DNA of 64,000 nucleotides from contig JAJNNQ010000001.1 of the NCBI GenBank assembly GCA_027886175.1, positions 9,754,501 to 9,818,500 on the forward strand. Reading direction: 5' to 3'. The position numbers and the translations under genes are program-made. This document shows positions 11,719 through 26,000 of the stretch, in pieces (the stretch's first letter is position 1; each line of letters opens with the position of its first letter). The notes under the pieces are model-generated. The model did not search any database and was not told where the DNA came from. It saw only the letters and a list, made by a program, of their open reading frames with translations. This DNA comes from Phylloscopus collybita (taxonomy: Eukaryota > Chordata > Aves > Passeriformes > Phylloscopidae).

Positions 11719-14700
11719 GTAAGATCACCTCTGTCATGAAGTCATTCTTGATTTTGTTCTTGCTTTTCCTGTCTCCCCTGCTGTTACAGGAGTAATTAAA
11801 TTTGGCTTTGTTTTAAATATCAATAACATGGCAGCCCGTTCCCTTGTAATACTGTATCTTTGCTGATACCTTCAACAAGAATAACGGGACTGCATGAGGT
11901 GCCCTGAATCAGCAAACCTCATGGTGAACGCTCCCAGATGGTGCTTGGCAAGAATTGCCTGCCTCAAAATGTTTAAATCCTTGCTTTAGCTAAGCAGACT
12001 TTGTTCCACAGAGCTTTATGTCACTGCTTGCAGGCCCCAAGTCCCTCAAGGCTTTAGGTTCTTCCTTGTCTGGTTGTCTTGTCCAACAGATGCTGGGCCC
12101 TTGATACCCTTTGTATGCTCAGTTAGGACTTCTTTTCTTTTTTTGTCAGATTGTGGTTTTGCATTCTTCCAAATGTCCTAAAAAAATAATCCCTTTATGT
12201 TCAGCAACGTTTTTTTTTGTTTTATGGAAAGGGATGTTGAATGAGCAGATGTGGTTTGGGTGCTGTGACGTTGAGGAGCAGGTTGTAGGGGATAGAGGAG
12301 TTCTTCCTTCCCTCACATTGTCATAAACTTTTACTGTCAAATGCAGAAAAATAAATATTCTTGGAGTATATTTGTACAGTGTTTTCCTGGCAGCTGTTGA
12401 AATGTGCTTTTTTTTTGTTTTGGACTAGATCTGTCTCGAGGTACAAGATACATCTCGAGTTTAAGTAGCTTCATTATCAGGAAATGGGATGCAAAGTATT
12501 TCATGGGTCTGTTTTATCCAGAACAAAAGGTATAATAAAAACATGTATAGAGACTTGTTTTGGAAAATGAGGTGGCCCTGTTAATCTAAGTCTAATTCTC
12601 CAAACTCATAATATGCTTAATGGATTAGCACTGGCTTACTTGGTGACAAGGCTGAAGAAAAGTGGTCCATTCCTGCCATTAAATATTTATCCTTGCTGGA
12701 ATATTTTTTTATAAATTATTTTTCTCCTTAAACATTTCCAGCCCTGTCAGTATCCCCTCTCATCTTGGTGATTGTGGGCAAAAAAAAAAATAAAATATCA
12801 TAGGGTTTACAGTGTTTAATGTATTTTGTTACAAGCAACAAGAAGCAAAAAAAAAGAGCCCCACAGATCAGATGATGTCTGAAAACGTGAGAATTTGGGG
12901 AGGAACATTGATAACTTAACAGAACAGGCACTTCCTGATGTAAATATTTCTCAGTTACTGGAATTGTTTGTAACATTTCCTGAAACTTTTTAGCCATCCC
13001 TGATAAAAGGGGCTGTTGCAGACCTGGGAGATGCACTATTTATGTTGTGACTTTGTTTCGAAGGCAAGCTGAGCCCAAACGGGAAGGGACTGGCACGGAT
13101 CCTACGCTGCAGAGAGAGCTCTCGGTGGCCTCGTGCTGCTGGGTGGTGTCTGCTCCAGCACTCAGGGTTGTGTCTGAACCTCTTGGACCAGTTAATTGCT
13201 TAATGGCAAGTCTGTTTATGCTCCTGACAACGCAGGTTGTAAAAGTATTTGGCTTTCCCGTGACTAAAAGCTAAAATGAAACAGCTTTTCCCACGGCACA
13301 ATTGGGATCTCTGGCTGCAGCAGCCTCTGCCAGTGGTTCTCCTTGCATTTAGGCTTGTGCAGGTGACAAATAACAACATTTAAATGCCACAAACAATAGA
13401 AAAAAAAGGGTTTTTTTCTCCCCAGTGAATGAAGATTGATGTCCATGTGTGTCTTTGCAGGACTGTGGCCCCGTGGAAATGTAGTTTGATTTTTGAAATG
13501 GCTCCTGCAAGTCGCTGTCACATGTTAGCCATTACTGCTGGAATAGCATTGCACAATCCCTAGAAATTTATAAGCCTCTTTAATTCATAGAGAGATGGGT
13601 TTAAGAAGGTTTCCTGTGTGATTATAATTTGGAATAATACTTGAATTTAACACGTTACTTGTCATCTCTCAGGGCTGTGTTTTAGTTTTAAAATACTGGA
13701 TGTTGTTCAGTGAGTCTTGGGCAGCTACAATCAATTGTGATTTTACTACTTAAAATCTCACTGTGCAGCTTAATGGGTTTGAGGACATTTTATTATTTTA
13801 GACATTTCTGGTTAATTTGGTAAAAAAATGCTCAGCTGTTTGTAATATTAAGCACCTCTGTTCTGAAGTAAATCTTACCTGATAAGATTTCCATAACTGC
13901 CTTCAAGTGAATGAATATTTTCCTGAAACTAGAAATTAGATTTCTATTTGCCTTATGAATTGACATAATTTTGTGCCTTAATCCTTCAAATTCTGGTGCA
14001 TTTCATTTTCATCTGGGTAAGACTGAGTTCGTGGTGAAGAGTGGAAAGGGTCAAGAGCAGGGATTTGATGCTGGTGTAGACTGTAAGTGAAAGTCATTCA
14101 TCTCTGCACGTTCTACCTGCAACTATCTTTTCTCTTTGTTGTCAAAGGATATTTGAATTCTCAACTTCTAAGCTGGCATTTAAATAGGAAAATTCTTCAT
14201 CCTTTGTTTTTAGTTTTTTGTTTTTTTTTTTTCCTCAAGGACAAACCACTGGAAGCATGCATGACAAATAATTTGAAGTCCTAGTTTTGTTTTATTTGAT
14301 GATGCAAGATGATGCAGTTCTCCTTTTTTTTTTTTTTCACCTTCTGGCCATGAAAAGAGAATTTTGATAGCCAGACAGCTGAGCAGCTACACAAACACTG
14401 TGAGACAACTCCTCATCTTGCACAGGAATTGGGCTGGATGGTTTGTTCCTGGAAACCTGCAGCTCCTGGCTGTGGTGGATGCCTGGCTGGCACAGATGGG
14501 CTCCAGAGGGAGGTCTTACAACTGTTTGTCTGAATTCCAGAAAGCAGAGGGAAAGGATGTAGTGAAGGAAGCTCTTTCTCCATTCGCTCTCATCCATCTC
14601 CCCAAACAAATCTGGGAGTACTGACATGGATCACTCTCACTCTGAGCACATCTGGAAACCTTCTGTACCCTGGAAAGATTCTGAATCCCTTTAGCTGAGA

Positions 14701-16999
14701 CAGTGGTTTGAGGAAATGGAGTTTAATTAGACCAGAATTATCTTTTTTTTTTTTTTTAATTTTTTTGTCTTCAAACTTTGATGAGAACCAAAGGGCCAGT
14801 TCAGGGAATTCTAATTCCTGATGTTTAAAGGGTTGAGGAGCAAAGCTGCCCCTGGATGTGGGGAACTTCAGCTCACAGAGGATGAGCGTGGGAGGGCTGG
14901 GGAGGCTTGGCAAGCCCTCCATGGGGAGAGATCACTTTTCCACAGTGGTTGGAATGGTCCAGATTGCCAAGCAGGAATGAGGCCACGCAGAGCAGTGGGA
15001 AGTGGAACCTGGCCCTTCAGCTCCACTGGCCCCTCAGGCTCTGAGCTGCAGCAGTTGGAAAGAACAAACTCAGGATGGTTTTATTTGGGACCACTTGGGG
15101 TAATAGACAGTGACAAGGAGAAATCCTGATTTCCTGGCAGATTTAATGTGGCACTAATTTATGTATAGAAATTATGTTTTCCAGCATCATGGCTGTAATA
15201 TTAAAATTTAGGTGTTGAAGGATGTGGAAGTGTCTCGGTGTTGCAGTTTGCTGTGAGCAGTTGGGTTCTTGGCAAGCCTTTCCATAGCAGATATTGTTGA
15301 TTCTGTAAAACAAAACTCAGATTTTTCAAAAGGGACCTGATGGGTTTTACTTATTTATCAGGGCTAGGAGCTTTACATAGTTTCCAGACTTAATGCTGAC
15401 AGTATCCTGAAACCTTTGGCAAGATGCAGGCAGGAAAGCCAAGGACTGAAGGAATGCATTGGAGTGGAAATGCAAGTTTGGGGTTTTTTTTTTGGTCTTT
15501 GAATACTTAGAACTTACTTGCTAAATAAGGTTTTACAGTGCTGTAATAGCTCCCCACAGTTGATGGAGGCAGTGTGAGGATGTTTCCTGGGCTATATTCC
15601 CTAAATCCCTGGATTCTCTGCTTGTCTTTTGTCAGCTTTCTTCTGGGGTTGGTAGTAAAAAATCCTTTTAAGAAAGCTGTTGTGTTTAGCAAACATTAAC
15701 AGTTAAACATTTGTTTCTTTAATAGCACCTGTTTCATAAACACTGCAGTATTATTGTGTGAAGTTTACAGAGGTGAAGGATCCCATAATTATTATTTTGT
15801 CTCTTCTGCTTTATCCAGGATTGTGGCTTTATCCTTGATCAAAAGATATGGTAATAAATGCAGTCACTCTCCCAGCAGTTTGCAAAGCCTTAAGCTTGGG
15901 GTTTTCCTGCCTGTTGTATGTAAATTTTCATGTGTCCTGTTACAGATCACTTACAGGCTTTAGAATTCAGTGCTGTAAGGAGAACTGACACAAAATATTT
16001 ATATTCTGGTGGTCTTAGTGCTGAGAAGGTGGAGTTTGTGGACATTCACCCAGTGCTGAATAATTCTGGGAACAGATACTGATACTAACGAAATCCTACT
16101 CAGAATTTGAATAAGCTTTGTGCTGTTTACCAGGACAGCTTGGCTCCCTTTCCATGTGAAACCAGTTCTTCGTGCTTCTGGAGGTAAAATAACATCTGGG
16201 GTGGATCCACCCTGTCAGTTCAAGGGAGAAGTCAAATTTGTTCAGATTGCTGTATTTTTCTTTATCAAGTCATAATCAAATGGTTGTCTTTGAACAGGTT
16301 TTTGTAAGTGAGATGATAAAGAAATGCTCCCTCCCCTGAAGCAAGGGGAGTCTGGCAATAATTATCCCTTTGACAGTTGGTGCAAGTGAAGTTATTTTTG
16401 TAATCCTCTCAAAGATTTTGTACTTGATGATTTATACTCAGAACTGGCAGGTTTTGAGATATTAGAACTCATTGATACTATGGGACAGAGCAAAAGAATG
16501 GCTGAATGAAAAGATTGTAGTGGAGGCTTCTTTATAAGCAAAAAACAAGGACATGATTTAATTTGGTTTCCTTTAATTTGTTAAACTGCTCGAGCAGAAA
16601 TTTTTGTAGCTACATCTTAGGTGTTAATTTCTCAGAAGCTAATATTCCAGGTTGGTTTTTTTCCCAAAATCCAAGGCATAAATGTGTAAAAACTCAAGTT
16701 TTAATGAACAGAACTATTCTAACCTCCAAGTTCAGTTACAGGTCATGGAAAGAAACTGTTGGAAAAGATGCTGATAGAAACTGGGGCTTGGAAAACCTGG
16801 GACATTTTCTTCAAAAAGAGCACTGGCACATTCTGTAGTGAGGCAAGCACAAAGCCTGTGACACCTTTGGTTTGCTTGATCCATAAAAACTGGGGAGAAA
16901 AGGTGTCTGTGGTAGCAGGGGCTGCTTGTGTGTCCATGATGTGGGATCTGAATTAGCATTGGGTTAACTCTGCTGGGGTGTAATTGCTCTAAAAATTAC

Positions 17000-17057
<58 letters not shown>

Positions 17058-20000
17058 TCCTGAGATTTCTGGCAGTGTGGAAATTCTGGCATTTTTAAGG
17101 GGGGTTGGAGAATGAGCAGCCCTGGGTGCTGCAGGTGTTTTCTGTGGCATTGTGCTGCAGGTAAGGATAATTAACTGGTGTGAAAGGTAAGATCAGTGTC
17201 TTCAGTTGCACTTTCAGATGCAGATTTCAAATATTGAAGACACTTCTCAATTAAAGCCCTTTTTTGTCTGTTCTGTGTTTACCCCATTTGAGACAACTGC
17301 ATTGAGTACACAACATCAATTCTGTTTGGAAGTTTCCCAGCTCAGAATGATAAACTTAGTTAGCATCCTGTTTGCATTGCAGGTTTTCCTGCCATTTATT
17401 TCTCATTTATTTGTGCCTGTCATTATGTCCAGCGTGAAATAAATTTGAATGAAATAGTAAAGTTAGTATTGTCACTCTTGAGCTTTGATGTGTTTTTATA
17501 TCTTAATTCTTTTGTGGCTCTTTAGTCAGGACATAAATCAGCTACAGGATTGTTCCTGTGTGTGACAGATAGAAGTGCTCTGGGTGCTAATTTAAAAAAT
17601 AAACCTGGGCAAGTGTTCACAGTGAAATAAGTTGCAATTACGGGAGGATTAATGTTGATGAATAACTTCCTATGAGAGTAGGAAGTCAAATTATTAATCC
17701 TGGTACTAAAAGTTACTCCCACCCAGCCCTACCCTTAATCCTGGTGAATCCAAATCCATTCAGTCCTTAAGCAGTTATATGGAGATCAGGAACATGAAAT
17801 TAGAGGATTCTTCAATATAAAAGAAAAAGATTGCAGGTTTCTTGACTGGACTTTCAGATTGAATGACACAATACAAGTTAGAGGGCGGTTCTTGTTTTTT
17901 GTTCGTGTGTTTTGGGTTGTTTGTTTGGGGTTTTTTTTTAAAACATATTGATTTCTGTGACATGGAATCTCCTCACTAAGAACTAGATCCATTTAGTGCT
18001 AGAAAAGGCTTTTAAAAATCGTTGAAATGGAGCTGGTTTAATCAGAAATTGATGTGGGAGCTCTGCCTGGCCCTGTCACGCTCAGCACCACGCTCCCACG
18101 GCCTCTCCTGTGCTAATGATGTGTGCAAAGACCCCAGTCCTATAGACTGACTCCCTCCTGGCTGTTGCAGAGAAACCTTTTTTCCTTGCTGTGGTGACAG
18201 TCTGTAAAATAATCACAGTCTCTCTACCTTGTGGAGGAGGGAAAATCGTGAGGGAAATCCAGACTGTGGGGCTGGAGGTATCTGGGAGGGGTTTCAGGGC
18301 TCTTTGTCCACCATTCCAGCCCAATTCCTGGAAATCACCTGTGAGCCTGTGGAGAGCAGATATTGGACCTAAACCCCTCATCCAAGTGCTTCAGACTCCA
18401 GACTTTTGGAATTTACTTTGATTTTTTTGTTATTGTTACAAAAAGAAAAAAAACCCTTTAAAATTTGGAGTGGTGCTAATGCTCTGCCAGAGATGTACAA
18501 CTTCATGGATATTTTATGAGCTTGTATTATTTCCTTTCACAAATAATTCTAGTACAAAGCAACGTGTCTTTGGTTGTTAAAGGTGTAGCTGCTTGTAATG
18601 AACTAAAATGTTGAATTATACAAGCTGCTTTGCATTTGGGTTTTTGGATCTTTCCTCAGTCTTTAGAAATGGAAGCTCGAGTTCTCTGTCTGGAAATGGA
18701 AATGGCCTTTAACTGGAATGAGCTTTCAACAGCCTTTGATTTTAGGTCAGGTTGACTAATGTTAAGAAGATTAAAAATATCTGAATTTATTATGTGTTTC
18801 ACTAAAAATGGACAGCCATGTTAACAAATGCTACTTAGGTAGTGCCAGTGGGTTTTATTGTGTCTCTTCCAACCATCTTCAACAGAAAGTCACATTCAAT
18901 GTCAGAGAAAGGAAAATTAATTATCTTAATTTTTAAAAAAATTAATTTTTTTTTTTTTAAATTTTAAAAAAATTAAAATTTTTAAAATTAAAAAAAAAAA
19001 TTAAAAAATTTTAGAAAGCTTTGCAAACTTTCTTCCCATTTTGCAAAAGAGGGCCAGCACTGTCTGACTATCAGGAGCTGCTAGACAGCACTGGTTTGCT
19101 GCATATTTTTATCTAAGTGAGATGTGCTTGTGGCTCATGCAATAACACTCTGTCTCCATTCCTCTTCTTTATGAACACCAAGTGCTCTGCAGTACACAAA
19201 TATCGTGTGGCTTGTTTTGCAGCTCAAAGATATGTGTAGGAGTTTCTTGGAGTGGGAAAATTTAATTATTCTGGAAATGAGCTGAATGAAAAGTAAATAT
19301 GCTGCCAAATTAATAATTCTTTTAAGTGTAGATGTATGTATTTAAAACGAGCTGTTTTAAGTGACTTTGGGGAAAGATATTCACAGTGACTGGATAGCAT
19401 TGGATGGAATTTTATGTTTGAAATTTAGGAAATGCCAGGCTTCTATTAAGACAATACACTTGAGGCTAGAAAATATTTTTCATGGAGTTGCAGACTCTCA
19501 TTATTCCTGCTAGGTTGTTATAAAGATCAATAGCTTCCAGGCTGATTACCCAATATGAGGAGAAGGATTTATTTTGGGATATAGAGCAAGGGATGGATTT
19601 GAGATGTCTTGGACATATTCAGAGTGATTGGAATATTAGTTGTTGTTAGTGCCTTTCTCTCCTGCCAACTCTGAGCTGTGCTGGGGAGTAGTAAAAATGT
19701 GTTTATGGCTGGTGGTGTGCAAGGGTGAGGCCTTCTGGGTTGCTAATTTTAACTTCTTCTAAATTACTACACTCAGGGTCTAGATTTAGTTTGATAAAAT
19801 CCCAACACAACTTTTGGAAATTGGGCCAAGGCAGAAGAAGTTCTATTTTAGACTTGGTTTAAAATCCAAACGGAGTGGTTTTGTTTCCTTGGGTGGAATT
19901 ATTTAAAGGCTGAAAGCTGCAATAGTTTGATTTAATGCATTTGACAAAAAAAAATAGATAATCAGCTCACTGGCTGCTTTGTAAGATGTTCAAGGTTTTT

Positions 20001-23000
20001 AGTCAGATATTTTGTTCTTTTTTGTTCTGAATTGCCAAAATTCATCAAAAAATTGATGGCTTGGTTTCGAGACTGGCCAGAGCCTCTTGGTGACATGTCG
20101 CTGTTGGACACAAAGACACAGACTCGTGATTTCAGAAGGCTGATGCTCTAAAAAGGGGCTGGTTTATTCTCAGAACCTGTTTTTATACCTTTTTACAATG
20201 TGCCCACCTAAGAGGTGGGATCCTTTGAACCATTGGTCACACCAAGGGTCAACAAGCAAAGTCCCTCCTTAGGAGAGGAATGTGAAAAACAAGAGAGTTT
20301 ACAGAGTGTGACCTTGTTTACCAGTTTAGGTCCCTGGGAAAGAACTTGAGAAAAACCCAAACATGACAGGCAGTGACTACAGTGACAGAACCTTGCAGTT
20401 GCCCAGTTGCTTTGGGGTTTTGCTTTGAAGATCTGGCTAAACCTTGCCTGTCTGACACCCATTTCAACCTGTGACCAAACCAGCCATAATCCTGTGCTGG
20501 TTTGAAAGCAAAACCAGTGAGACTCCCAGTCAGAGATACAATTTAATAGGGGAAGAGAGGGAAAAAAAAAAAAAAAAGGTAAGATAAAAAATAAATGGAA
20601 CAATAAAGCCTGACACCCTGTTGGTCAGGGTGTGTGAAGCAGTCCAAAAGCGAGTCCTCCTGGAGTGGCAGAGGTGGTCCTGTTGGAGTAGAGATGATCC
20701 TGAGAGAGAAGGCTCCAGGGATGGTGAGAAGGGTCCAGGGATGGTGAGAAGGGTCCAGGGATGGTGAGAAGGGTCCAGTCTTCCTCCAGGAGTCCAGTGG
20801 AACCAGATGAGATGTTCTTGTCAAAGCAGCGATTCTGTCTGGTAGCTCTTGTCTCCTCTGGGAGTCCAGTGGATAAAAAGCTGCTCGTGATGTCTCAAAC
20901 CCTGGATTATATCCAGGTGGGAATGCTTGGCTCCTCCCCCTGGGCGGAGCATCTCACCATGGGATGATCTCATTCCATGAGTCATGCAGTGGGTCCTTGA
21001 TGGCCCATTAACCAGAGATAACTCCAGGAGGAAGTGATCTATGAGTCACGTGGCAAGGCTCATTAACAGGAGATAAGGAAAACACTGCCCCACCGATAGA
21101 ATACATCCCTTGGGCACAATTTTACATTGTAACCTAGGACATAATCCCAACTAAACCAGGAGCACCCCACTGCCATCCACCAGTGCCTTCTGGGGAGCAG
21201 TGGTGCCACGCGTGGCTGTTCTCTCCGCTGTTGCAGACAACGTCCCGGAGGAGCTGAAGGACCCGTTCTACATCGATCAGTACGAGCAGGAGCACATCAA
21301 ACCGCCCGTGATCAAACTGCTGCTCTCCAGCGAGCTCTACTGCCGAGTCTGCAGCCTCATCCTCAAGGGGGATCAGGTGGCTGCTCTGCAGGGACACCAG
21401 TCCGTGATCCAGGCACTGTCTCGGAAGGGGATTTACGTCATGGAGAGCGATGATACACCTGTGTCTGAATCTGAGCTGGGCTCGGCACCAATCAAAATGG
21501 TTAGCTTAATTAAATCCGCCTAATCGTCTCCTTTTTATTTAACGCTGGTTAAAATAGTAAATGGAGTGAGGAGCTCTTAATTTCTAGGTCGTTAACCTTT
21601 AGGAACGGTTTGGTTTAAGTACAGTTAGAAGGTACCGTGTTTTAAAAGGGATTTTATTCTCCAGTCCTTTAAAAGGTATTTTGTTTTCCTAATCCTCTCT
21701 GTTTTCTTCTCTCAGAGTTCTCATATGGCAATGATTGATGCTCTTATGATGGCCTACACTGTAGAAATGATCAGCATTGAGAAGGTGGTTGCCAGTGTCA
21801 AGCGTTTCTCTACGTTCAGTGCCTCAAAAGAACTGCCCTATGATTTGGAGGATGCCATGGTGTTCTGGATTAACAAGGTAAAATTTACTTTGGGAAAAGC
21901 CTGCCTTTATTTTATTGTCACCTTCCAGATTTTTAAAACAGATTCTGATGTGGGTCTTCCTTTCTTGTTTGTGCATTTCTGTCATCTCTCTCTGCTTTTG
22001 CAACTTGTTTTTCTTAGGGAGGAATAAAGCTGGTAAATTTAAAAATAAAGAAGATAATCAGGAAGTAACTTAGGAAAACTGTAAAAATTGGATTCTTTCT
22101 TTTCAAACAAGTTGTTGTGAGGTGTTTTTTTGGTTGGTGGGGTTTTTTTTTTAGGTGAAGTATTGTTTCATGCTAAATAAGAGGATGAAGTTAACTCTGA
22201 CTAGATGGAACATTTAACAGAAATGCTGAAATTTTTGCTAGGGCAGCAGTTAAGTTTCTCTAATTCTTTTGAGTGACAAGAGTCACATTCCAGTGTGTCC
22301 TTGCAAACCCAGGATTGTGATTTCAGCTACTGCTGATAGAGAGTTGGTCTAGCAAACTGCTGTACCACGTTTTTCTATGAACTTTTTATGTTTGTAGCAT
22401 GAATTGACCATTAAGTGACAGGAGCAGGAAGGACGCTTGTGGAAACATATCCAGGTGTGTTTTAATTCATTTTCCATGCTATGCCCCTTTAGGTGAACCT
22501 TAAAATGAGAGAGATAACAGAGAAAGAGATTAAATTAAAACAACAACTAATGGAAAGTCCAGGACATCAAAAGGTAAAACAGATTTGTCTTCAGTTATGA
22601 TACTGTGTGTTGATGATGAATGGATTTAAATGCCAGTATTTTCTTTGTCAGAGAAGTGTAAGGACTCCAATCCTCAAAAGTGAGATTTTCTGCATGCAGT
22701 TTGTTTTGTCTCTGTCATCAGTGCCCTTCCTTGCCTTTGAAGCCCACTGGTATCTTCTGATTTCCTTTAAGTTTCAGTAGGATGAAAAACAACTTGCTTC
22801 AACTAAAATAACCTGTATCAGCTGTATGTGGGTAAATATGACTCAGCTTTCACAGCAAAAAATATATGTTATATATTTTGAAAGCTCTTGGGGCATATTC
22901 TTGTTGCATGGGTTATTTGTCTGTGTATGTAGGGATGTATTCAGGTTCTGTCCAGGAAGGATACTCTTGGCATTCAGATGTTATATATGTGTGTTTGTAG

Positions 23001-26000
23001 TTTTTTCCAGCTTTTTTTTCCCCTTGAGGTTATATCACAATGCACTAATATTGCAAAATATAGCACACTTTCATTTCTGGAGATTGTCAGATAGGTTTAT
23101 CTGAACTCCCAATTTGTGATTTCATAAAACCTTGAGATAAATTATAAATAACATATTCTTTCCCCAAATTGGCATAATTGGGTAAAGGGCTCAAAGTGTG
23201 ACCTATGAACAAGGCACAGTTGTTTCATTTTTATGTTAGTGGCAAAGGTTTTTTATGTGCCTTTTATGGGAAATAATATCCTTCAGCAAAAAAGAGCTGC
23301 TTAATTTACAAGTTGATCCATGGTCTAAAGGATCTCTTGAATTATTTGACCCTATTGGCTTTTGGGTCTCATTTGAGTATCTTTAAACCTAAATTTCTAG
23401 GCTACAAGCCCTTTGAAACATGAAAGTGTTTATTGCTGAAGTGCATTTAAGTATTACTGCTTTTAACTTGCCTTGCTGATGTTCCTTTCCTATTCCTACG
23501 TTCCTTTCCTTGCTTCCTGAGCAGTCTCCTTCCAAATGGTATTGGAAATTAGTACCTGTAAGTGAACTACTTTTACACCAGTTGTTCATCCACAAAATCA
23601 TGGCTTTTGAAACTTCCTCAGAGTGTTTGCTTCCATTCCAATGCTTCTCAGCTGCTCTTTGAAAAAAAAAAAAACACCTGTGTGAGCTTTTGGGGTCATC
23701 AGGCTTTGCTTTTCATGACGTGCTTTTTTGCATACTGTACAGCATACAGCATACTCACTTTGCAGCATCTCAGAATTGCTTCCACACTGCAGGACTGAGG
23801 GAGATGGAGTAGCAATTAAAAAAAAAATACAGTTAGAAAATTACCAGTTGAAATGGTTGCATTTGCTGGGTTTGGTTTGTAAGTAGGGAGCTGATGACAG
23901 CACTGAGGTGAGAGAAAAGCTGGACAGCTTAAAAGGGCTGCCTAATCTTGGAATCCATAGTTAAGATTCTCAGATGTTTGTGCTTAAATAATGCTCTTAC
24001 ACTGCTCCTGCACCTGCTCTGGTGCAGATTTGTAAATCTGTCAGAGCCAGAGCACTGCTGTTCGCTGAGGTGGGGTAGGAGGTTGGCCAGACCAGTTTGC
24101 TGGGACACTTGCTGGGGTTGTGTGCTCAGTTAAGGATCCTGGAGCTGGCACAGAGGGAGGGAAGGCAGTTTGTACATTGGAACAAGATACTGATGTCTCT
24201 TTGTGCTGAAGTGTGAGATTGGAATATCAATTCCACTATATATTAAGGGGAAAAAAAAATCAACAACAACAACAAAATTGTGCTTCTAGAAATCCTGCTT
24301 TCTTTTGTCAGAGTTTTCTGGGTTTATTTCAACTTGCAGAGATTTTCCTTTGTTGCTTTGCTTTCCTTAGCTTTGATGCCCTTTCTCCTGCCCTTGCAGG
24401 AGCTGGTGTTACTCATTTTCTCTCTGGGAAGATGAGCTGTTATCTCAGTTGTTAATTCCAAAGGGCAAAGCACTTGGAAAAGGCAGGTGTGATCAGGCAG
24501 GCTCCCTATGATCTCTCTGCCTTCCCACAGAGAGCTCAGTCCCACTGCAGCCTCCTAATCCTTTGTTTGAACCAAATCCGTGGGCTGGAGTAAAAAACTT
24601 TAAATATCTGAAATTAAAGGAAGGAGTAAACAAAGGTTGTCTCACCTCTAGTCCACTTAGATTTGAATGGTTTACTGCCAGGTTTTGCAGTCTCAAAGTT
24701 GTTGTCAAATTCTGTAAATTCTGTGCTTTTTCATTTTGTGATTTTTGTTTGGTTGGGGTTTTTTTTTAGTACAGAATTATCTCTATTTCAGTAGCACCAT
24801 TTCTGCAATAATTGCATACAAATGTCATTCATTGTATGCATGGGCAGGAGGGTTACAAACCACAACATCAGCTTAGAAAATAGAGAACAATTCAGAGTTT
24901 TCAGTATAAAAGACTAAAAGGGTTGAGAGAATAACAGTTGAGCAATAAATAAGGAATTAAATTAAGTCCATAAAAACCCTCTTTGATATATTTGTGGGGT
25001 TTTTCACCAAAGCCAAAAGGAACAAGGAATCTTTACAGATTTTAGTTCTTGTTACTGACTGTGGTTGATTTAAACTCCATTTAAGCCTATTGGAAAAGAA
25101 ATATTTGCATCTACTTTAACTACAGGAGGAATTAAAATTCAAAAGAATTTCTGAAGGTTTTTTTTTATAAATATCCTTAATTTAAGTGAACAAATGCTGA
25201 CCCTTTCAAGCTAACCAGTTTCCCTTGGCGTGCACACTTACTCTGCCAGACTTAACAACCACATTTCTAGTTGCATAATGGATGTTGCTGATGCCTTTGA
25301 TTTGTTTCTTGTTTGAATAATCACCATCCTATATCTCACTGTTTCTCTCTGTGTAAGCCTGATCTGCTGCATGCCCTCTCGCACTGCATGCTGGAGCCAG
25401 TGGAATATGCTCGTGTGGTACAGTATGATTCCCATTCCATCCCATCTTCGTGGAGTGCTCCAGGCTGGGGAAAAAACCCAATTTGCACCTGGGAGAAGGA
25501 CAGGAAAAAAACAGCATTAGCCTGCAGAGATAGCTTTGAGTTCCTTGGGTAACTTAGCATAGCATGTGCAAAATAAAGAGAAGGAACTGGTTCTCGTTGC
25601 TCCAAGTGATCTTCATTGCTCTGAACAGATTTTTTCACAGCCTGTGCCATCCTAAATTGACACTTAGGAGTGTGTGTGTGTGTGTGTAGAGCTTTCCCAG
25701 GCTGGCTTGGGAAGTGTAGGAAAACCCAGCTTGCCTCTGATGATTCAAATGTGTGATTGGTGTGTCTGCACAGCAGACAGGAGGTTCTGTTCAATCCCAG
25801 GGCTACTGATGCCCTGAGGTGTCCAAGGGATGTTCTCCCAGCACTGCCAGGTGGTTCTGCCAGGCCCTGCAGTGCATTCTGCTTTTGCTTTCCCACCTGC
25901 TTTGCTGCTCACTTTAGACACAGCCTCCCATAGTGTGTGGATGCTCTGGAAACAGCAACCCTGGAACTTGCAGAACTTGCAAGAAGCAATGCCAAGATTT

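Larger units (their letters stand above)
11719..20095 (+). other. CAMSAP1: CAMSAP1 intron 1, first part
   Basis: AT-rich intron without further recognisable exons. It contains a 53-base T run at 17,003-17,055 and a very AT-rich tract near 18.9-19.0 kb. Short T or A runs are common. No RNA gene was seen. Confidence 0.6.
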
